64,000 nucleotides of DNA from the NCBI RefSeq assembly GCF_050947875.1, contig NW_027460412.1:558001-622000 (forward strand), in the 5' to 3' direction. The notes below the pieces were generated by a model. It was not told the DNA's origin, made no database searches, and worked only from the letters and a program-made list of their open reading frames with translations. The DNA comes from Dermacentor variabilis (lineage: Eukaryota; Arthropoda; Arachnida; Ixodida; Ixodidae). This document shows positions 59,703-64,000 of this stretch, piece by piece. Numbering within the stretch: position 1 is the stretch's first letter; each line of letters begins with the position of its first letter. The translations under genes were made by a program, and so were the position numbers.

Positions 59703-60061
59703 CGGGTCCTCTCTTCAGAGGATGCCGCTGCGATATCTCTTTAGTATAGCACATGCCTCTAGGCCCTTGTCTTTCAGGGGCTCTGGCGAGGCAGCAGTGC
59801 TCCAAGTAATTATAACATCCTACATATTTTTGATTTTGCATAATTCTTCTACGATGGATTTTAATATTCATAGTAATCGTCATTAGTCATCGCCATAATT
59901 TTATAGCACGTAGATTTTACGCACTTTACAGCGACAATTTTTAGGCCACTTTACAGCCAAGTCACATCTCCATAATACATCGTCAACATCACCACTTGTC
60001 ATGGCGCTCTTTGGCCAAACCTGGCCCTTGCGACATTAAACACTACATATCATCATCATCA
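59703..60061 (+). other. 3'UTR of the I element
   Basis: AT-rich noncoding 3' end, ending tatcatcatcatcat at the right target duplication. The simple-repeat end in place of poly(A) is typical of I-group LINEs. Confidence 0.75.
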
Positions 60062-60072
60062 TCCTGTATCTT
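60062..60072. repeat. Right target-site duplication of the I element
   Basis: tcctgtatctt, identical to 54101-54111. Confidence 0.85.
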
Positions 60073-60142
60073 ATGGTCGCCTTAAATGTTATCATTAAAA
60101 ATCATGACTCCTGATTTTTCTTTGCTAAACTTCAAGCCTTCA
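60062..60142 (-). pseudogene. LINE C fragment between two insertions
   Basis: The first 11 bp (60062-60072) are the right target duplication. The remaining 70 bp read on the minus strand as EGLKFSKEKSGVMIFNDNI, a stop, then GDHKIQ, the RT segment just before YLGVW. This continues LINE C across the I element and is itself cut by LINE B at 60143. The rest of LINE C should lie beyond the window. Confidence 0.75.
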
Positions 60143-60342
60143 AGTGGGAGCGGCAGCGCTGGAGCGACCATGTCACCTAAATATGCCTGGATTATTTTAC
60201 AGATATTGCCGCTGATTACAAGTTACGTCAGCACAAGCAACGGGACTGCCTTTTTGCTGGAAACGCCGGCTGACCTTCAAGAGAACAGCGCCACCCCATG
60301 GCATCATCCAACCGCAGGGACGTCACCGACGGCCTGGAATCA

Positions 60343-60379
60343 TATAAAGCCAGTTCCGCAGCCGACAACCTTCAGTGGG
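60343..60379 (+). promoter_or_regulatory. TATA box and predicted start, monomer 1 to 2 of LINE B
   Basis: TATAAAG at 60343-60349; the A of TTCAGTGGG at 60374 is 31 bp downstream, in a TCAGTG initiator-like setting. Confidence 0.65.
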
Positions 60380-60573
60380 AGCGGCAGCGCTGGAGCGACC
60401 ATGTCGCCTAAATATGCCTCGATTATTTTACAGATATTGCCGCTGATTACAAGTTACGTCAGCACAAGCAACGGGACTGCCTTTTTGCTGGAAACGCCGG
60501 CTGACCTTCAAGAGAACAGCGCCACCCCATGGCATCATCCAACCACAGGGACGTCACCGACGGCCTGGAATCA

Positions 60574-60610
60574 TATAAAGCCAGTTCCGCAGCCGACAAC
60601 CTTCAGTGGG
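60574..60610 (+). promoter_or_regulatory. TATA box and predicted start, monomer 2 to 3 of LINE B
   Basis: The same TATAAAG (60574) and TCAGTG start (A at 60605), one period on. Confidence 0.65.
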
Positions 60611-60804
60611 AGCGGCAGCGCTGGAGCGACCATGTCGCCTAAATATGCCTGGATTATTTTACAGATATTGCCGCTGATTACAAGTTACGTCAGCACAAGC
60701 AACGGGACTGCCTTTTTGCTGGAAACGCCGGCTGACCTTCAAGAGAACAGCGCCACCCCATGGCATCATCCAACCGCAGGGACGTCACCGACGGCCTGGA
60801 ATCA

Positions 60805-60841
60805 TATAAAGCCAGTTCCGCAGCCGACAACATTCAGTGGG
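60805..60841 (+). promoter_or_regulatory. TATA box and predicted start, monomer 3 to 4 of LINE B
   Basis: TATAAAG at 60805; predicted start A at 60836 in attCAGTGGG, the TATA unit closest to ORF1. Confidence 0.65.
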
Positions 60842-60993
60842 AGCGGCAGCGCTGGAGCGACCATGTAGCCTAAATATGCCTGGATTATTTTACAGGTTCG
60901 TTACTATCCTTGCGTATCATGTTTTCGTTCAGACGATCCTTGCATTATTGTGCTGCCGCTCCCAATGAAGTGTCGTGAAATTTTGAGTATGTT

Positions 60994-61629
60994 ATGTTGT
61001 ACTTTGAAATTTTGCTTGCCGGGGATGTGGAAACTAACCCGGGTCCTATTGTTGAGGAAATGCTTAAATAAATATTAGCCAACCAAACAAAAGCAGAGGC
61101 TAAGCTTATAAGCCTTGAAGAAAAGGTCGATAGCCTCAAAGATGTGTGCAATAAGGTGCAAGAACTTGAAAGTACAGTTAGAGATCTTGAGCGGACGATC
61201 AGAAACCAACAAGAAAGGATAACTGACTTTGAAGACAGATCAAGGCGGAATAACGTCATAGTTTACGGTGTCAAAGAAAACGCGAAAGAAACAAGTGACG
61301 ATATTGAAAGCAAAGTGTTAAAAGACATTTTTTTGAACCGCCTTGATGTTGACGTGTCGTCAGTAGAGCGAATTCACAGGCTTGGGAAGAAGAAAGATGA
61401 CCGGGATCGGCCAGTCATCATGAAGCTTTATAACTTCAATGAAAAGGTAGCACTTTTCAAGAACTGCCATAAACTGAAAGGCTCAAAAATAAGCATTTCT
61501 GATGATTACTCGCCAGAAACACTCAAAAAGCGAACACGCCTTTGGGAAACGGCTAAGGCCGATAAAAGTCGAGGAGCCAAAGTTAAGCTCGTGCATGATA
61601 GGCTTTTTGTGGATGATGAGGCCTACTAG
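60994..61629 (+). pseudogene. LINE B ORF1 (2A-like motif plus coiled-coil protein)
   Basis: ATG at 60994 opens a frame reading MLYFEILLAGDVETNPGP. GDVETNPGP (61021-61047) is a consensus 2A-like motif that would release a short N-terminal peptide and start the main product at Pro. TAA at 61068 interrupts after VEEMLK. The same frame then continues with a heptad-rich region (ELESTVRDLERTIRNQQERI), RRNNVIVYGVKENA, ERIHRLGKKKDDRDRPVIMK and ISISDDYSPETLKKR, to the stop at 61627. This matches element A residue for residue in layout. The family is the coiled-coil ORF1 type that binds LINE RNA. Only one nonsense change breaks it. Confidence 0.82.
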
Positions 61630-61701
61630 TGGGATGAACAGTCTGGCATGCGGGTAAAGATGCGCGGTAGCAAAGGAAACCCTTCGCTGAACCGTGATTG
61701 A

Positions 61702-64000
61702 CAAGAGAGGCAGTATGAAATACGGCTCGTGAATTTGAATGCCCAAAGCATTGTGAATAAGACTGAGTTGCTTGAGGGATTGGCTTTAACGCATGACCCC
61801 GACATAATAGCTATTACAGAAACATGGTTGAGAGATGATATTGCGAGTGATGAAGTTTTTCCTTCTTCTTATAATGTCTTGCGAAATGACAGATTAACAA
61901 GAGGTGGGGGCGTTGCGCTATTGTTAAAGAAGCCACTAAAATACGAGCCCTTACCGTCATTTGAAGGGCATGAAAACGCTTGGTGCCGACTATTTCTTGG
62001 TAATACCGTATTGTTAGTGGGCGTCATCTACAGGCCTCCTGGCAGCTCTGTGGAATTCTTTGAAAGCCTTGATAATTAACTAACAGCGTTAAGTAAGAAA
62101 GCGTGAATAATAATCACTGGTGACTTCAATTTGCCTGGTGTAGATTGGGAGGCAAGAATCCCAAGTTCCACTGATAGGATTCGTGCAGACAGTATGTTAG
62201 AAACAATGGCTAAGCTTGGTCTTATTCAGGTGGTCTCGTCTCCAACGCGAGTACGAGCGGCAAGTTCGACGACGTTGGACTTATTGTTTCTATCCGAGGG
62301 AACGTTTGATTATGAAATTGATGTGGAAGAAGAAATATCCGACCACAAAGCAGTAATTTCGTCTCTTAAAGTCAGCAATAAACTCTTAATTAAGAAATCG
62401 GCTAGTAAAGTATTTGATTTTTTTCGAGCCGATGACACATCAATTCTCGACCGATTGGAAATCTGTGTCGATGAAATGCCACATCATGAAGACGTAAATG
62501 GGCTCTGGCGTCATTTCCTAGCAGTCGTAAATGATTGCATGCTCAAATATGTTCCCCAAAAAACAAAAAGGACAGATAGGCCAAACCCATGGATTACACG
62601 AGATATTATTCATCTAAAACGGCGACTGCGCCGTGCACGTCAGAGAATTCAAAGAGACGCGACAGCTATCAGTAACCTCAGTGCGCAAGTGCGTTGCGAG
62701 TTAAAAAAAGCTAAAAGCTTTTTCCTTTCCAATACGTTAACTAAATATAGGCAAGAATCGCCGCAGAAATTTTGGCGATACATGTTAAGGAGCAGAGACA
62801 CAACTGAAGCCGTTCTTGTAGATGGTATGTCGTGTTCTGAACCCTCCCTCCTAGCTGAAGCATTTAACAAGTACTTCGGCTCTGTATTCACTTCAAAAGA
62901 TGATAGTACTGTCACAAAACACTCGGACATAAATCTTTTCAGCAATGACATTGTTATCACCAAAGAAGGTATAATTGCTGCTTTGCTAAGACTAGACAAC
63001 AAAAAGTCACCGGGCCCGGATATGATTCCAAACGCTTTTCTTAAACGTTATTCTGAGTGGGTGGCTTGCTTTCTCGAAAAGCTTTTTTCGTTATCGCTTC
63101 ATAGCGGTATTATACCTACTGACTGGCTGATGGCAAGGGTGAAACCAATTTTCAAATCTGGATGCAAGCTTGCCATTGGGAATTATCGCCCGATTTCTAT
63201 TACGTGCACAATATGCAAGGTCCTGGAACATATAATTGCTAAGGAGTTAGTTCAGTACACAGAAAATAATAATCTTTTCCACAGTAAGCAGCATGGCTTT
63301 CGAAGAAATCTATCAACTGTGACCCAACTGTTTGAAACCATCCACAGCTTTGCTGAGGCAGTCAACTCGAAAGCGCAACTTGGCGTAATTTCAATTGACA
63401 TGTCCAAGGCATTCGATAAGGTCTGTCACAGCAAACTGATCAGCAAGCTTTATGACTTTGGAGTCAACGAACAAATCATTAATTGGATTCAGGCGTACTT
63501 GACAAATAGGCTGCAATTTGTTGAAATTAATGACCAACACTCCCAAAGTTTACCCGTTTCTTCTGGTGTACCGCAAGGGTCTGTGTTGGGGCCGATATTA
63601 TTCTTGATTTACATTAATGATATAGCCGAGCATATAGATACTAGTGTTGAGGTTCGCTTATTTGCGGACGATTGTATATTGTACTGCCCAGTGAAATCAA
63701 TAGATGATCAACAATTACTGAATAAATTCTTGGAAGGAATCCACAATTGGTGCTCCAAATGGAACATGGAAATTAATTTTGAAAAGACCGTGTGTATGAC
63801 TGTCTCGAACAAGAAAATACCACTGTGTTTTAATTACTTTGTAGGCAACAAACAAATAGCCCGCACGACAAAACTAAAGTATCTTGGTGTCACCATCTCA
63901 AATAACCTCAATTGGAAGAATCATGTAAACAACATATGTGGATCTGCTCAGCGAAAACTTGGATTTTTGAAAAGAAAATTGTCACATGCAACGCCTGCAG
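61702..64000 (+). pseudogene. LINE B ORF2 (endonuclease and RT), partial at window edge
   Basis: Starts near LVNLNAQSIVNK (no in-frame ATG is evident; GTG at 61729). Endonuclease: AITETWLRDD (Glu near 61820), YRPPGSS, TGDFNLPGVDWE (62119), TLDLLFLS and ISDHKAVI (62337). Linker: RPNPWITRDIIHLKRRLRRA. RT: KKSPGPDMIPNAFLKR (63003), NYRPISITCTICKVLE, HGFRRNLSTVTQL, SIDMSKAFDKV (63395), GVPQGSVLGPILF and FADDCILY (63661), then TTKLKYLGVTISNNLNW. Stops at 62077 and 62104 disrupt the endonuclease. All RT catalytic residues are present. The C-terminus lies outside the window. Confidence 0.9.

Larger units (their letters stand above)
54112..60061 (+). mobile_element. I-type LINE, full length (5950 bp)
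   Basis: Starts ccccgcaggggcgtctgcg at 54112 and ends in a catcatcatcat tail at 60061. It is flanked by a perfect 11-bp duplication. It has a 489-bp 5'UTR, ORF1 (gag-like, two breaks), ORF2 (intact) and a 359-bp 3'UTR. The perfect target duplication, complete 5' end and open 3.7-kb ORF2 point to a recent insertion. The RNase H domain after RT places it in the I group of LINEs. It was inserted in the opposite sense into LINE C. Confidence 0.9.
60143..60895 (+). repeat. Tandem 5'UTR monomers of LINE B (231-bp period, 3.3 copies)
   Basis: AGTGGGAGCGGCAGCGCTGG starts at 60143, 60374, 60605 and 60836, exactly 231 bp apart. Copies are nearly identical (catgtcacc against catgtcgcc, accgcag against accacag). 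The fourth copy stops after attattttacag (60895) and passes into the unique ORF1 leader. An open frame crosses the monomers (60086-60868) only because 231 is a multiple of three. Confidence 0.95.
60143..64000 (+). mobile_element. CR1-group LINE, element B, runs off the window
   Basis: Three full 231-bp 5' monomers and a partial fourth, ORF1 with a 2A-like N-terminus, then ORF2 to the window edge. Organisation matches element A. Breaks in the visible part are a TAA at 61068 in ORF1, and a TAA at 62077 and TGA at 62104 in ORF2. The rest of ORF2 appears open to 64000. The insertion lies in LINE C. Confidence 0.9.

Noticed and set aside
60086..60868. 260-codon repetitive ORF
   Set aside because: It results from the 231-bp LINE monomers being a multiple of three. 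The repeat explains it as promoter sequence, and the frame ends at a TAG in the fourth copy.

Overview
The window looks like repeat-dense, heterochromatin-like DNA from an arthropod, most likely a chelicerate and probably a hard tick. There are no bacterial-type operons. Nearly everything that can be named is a transposable element or satellite, and the families are those I associate with tick genomes (RTE, CR1-like and I-like LINEs, Ty3/gypsy, a P-superfamily relic, tRNA-derived SINEs). The organism call is inference from that repeat spectrum, not from a diagnostic host gene.

Layout. 1-17990 is one satellite array. Its unit is about 179 bp, built from three diverged ~60-bp subunits and amplified again as large higher-order blocks. 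It abuts a truncated minus-strand Ty3/gypsy gag with a candidate LTR (17991-18777). 18.8-23.1 kb holds a badly decayed plus-strand gypsy pol relic and the tail of a Penelope-like element. 23165-25830 is a 5'-truncated RTE LINE. 27275-31650 is a tRNA-derived SINE split by a nearly full-length CR1-group LINE (element A). 31.6-35.1 kb is mostly unassigned, with a CpG-rich stretch followed by a small Cys-rich ORF. 35112-37085 is a minus-strand RTE copy with an internal RT deletion, and a tRNA-like sequence lies upstream of it. 37.7-43.6 kb is a minus-strand gypsy element split by a 2-kb piggyBac-like non-autonomous transposon. 45.4-46.4 kb is a fold-back element. 46498-51961 is a P-superfamily transposon relic. 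From 53041 to the window end a minus-strand LINE is interrupted by a full-length I-type LINE (54112-60061, perfect 11-bp target duplication, intact 1239-aa ORF2), and a second CR1-group LINE (element B, 60143 to the edge) begins 70 bp beyond it.

How the parts relate. The window is a set of nested insertions. In two cases (piggyBac-like in gypsy, I element in the minus LINE) removing the insertion rejoins the host reading frame. The two CR1-group LINEs share an unusual design: tandem 5' monomers (288 bp and 231 bp), each ending in a TATA box exactly 31 bp upstream of an AGTGGG start, followed by an ORF1 whose N-terminus carries a 2A-like translational recoding motif ending in NPGP, then ORF2 with endonuclease and reverse transcriptase. 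The only long apparently intact coding region is ORF2 of the I element. No host gene could be supported.
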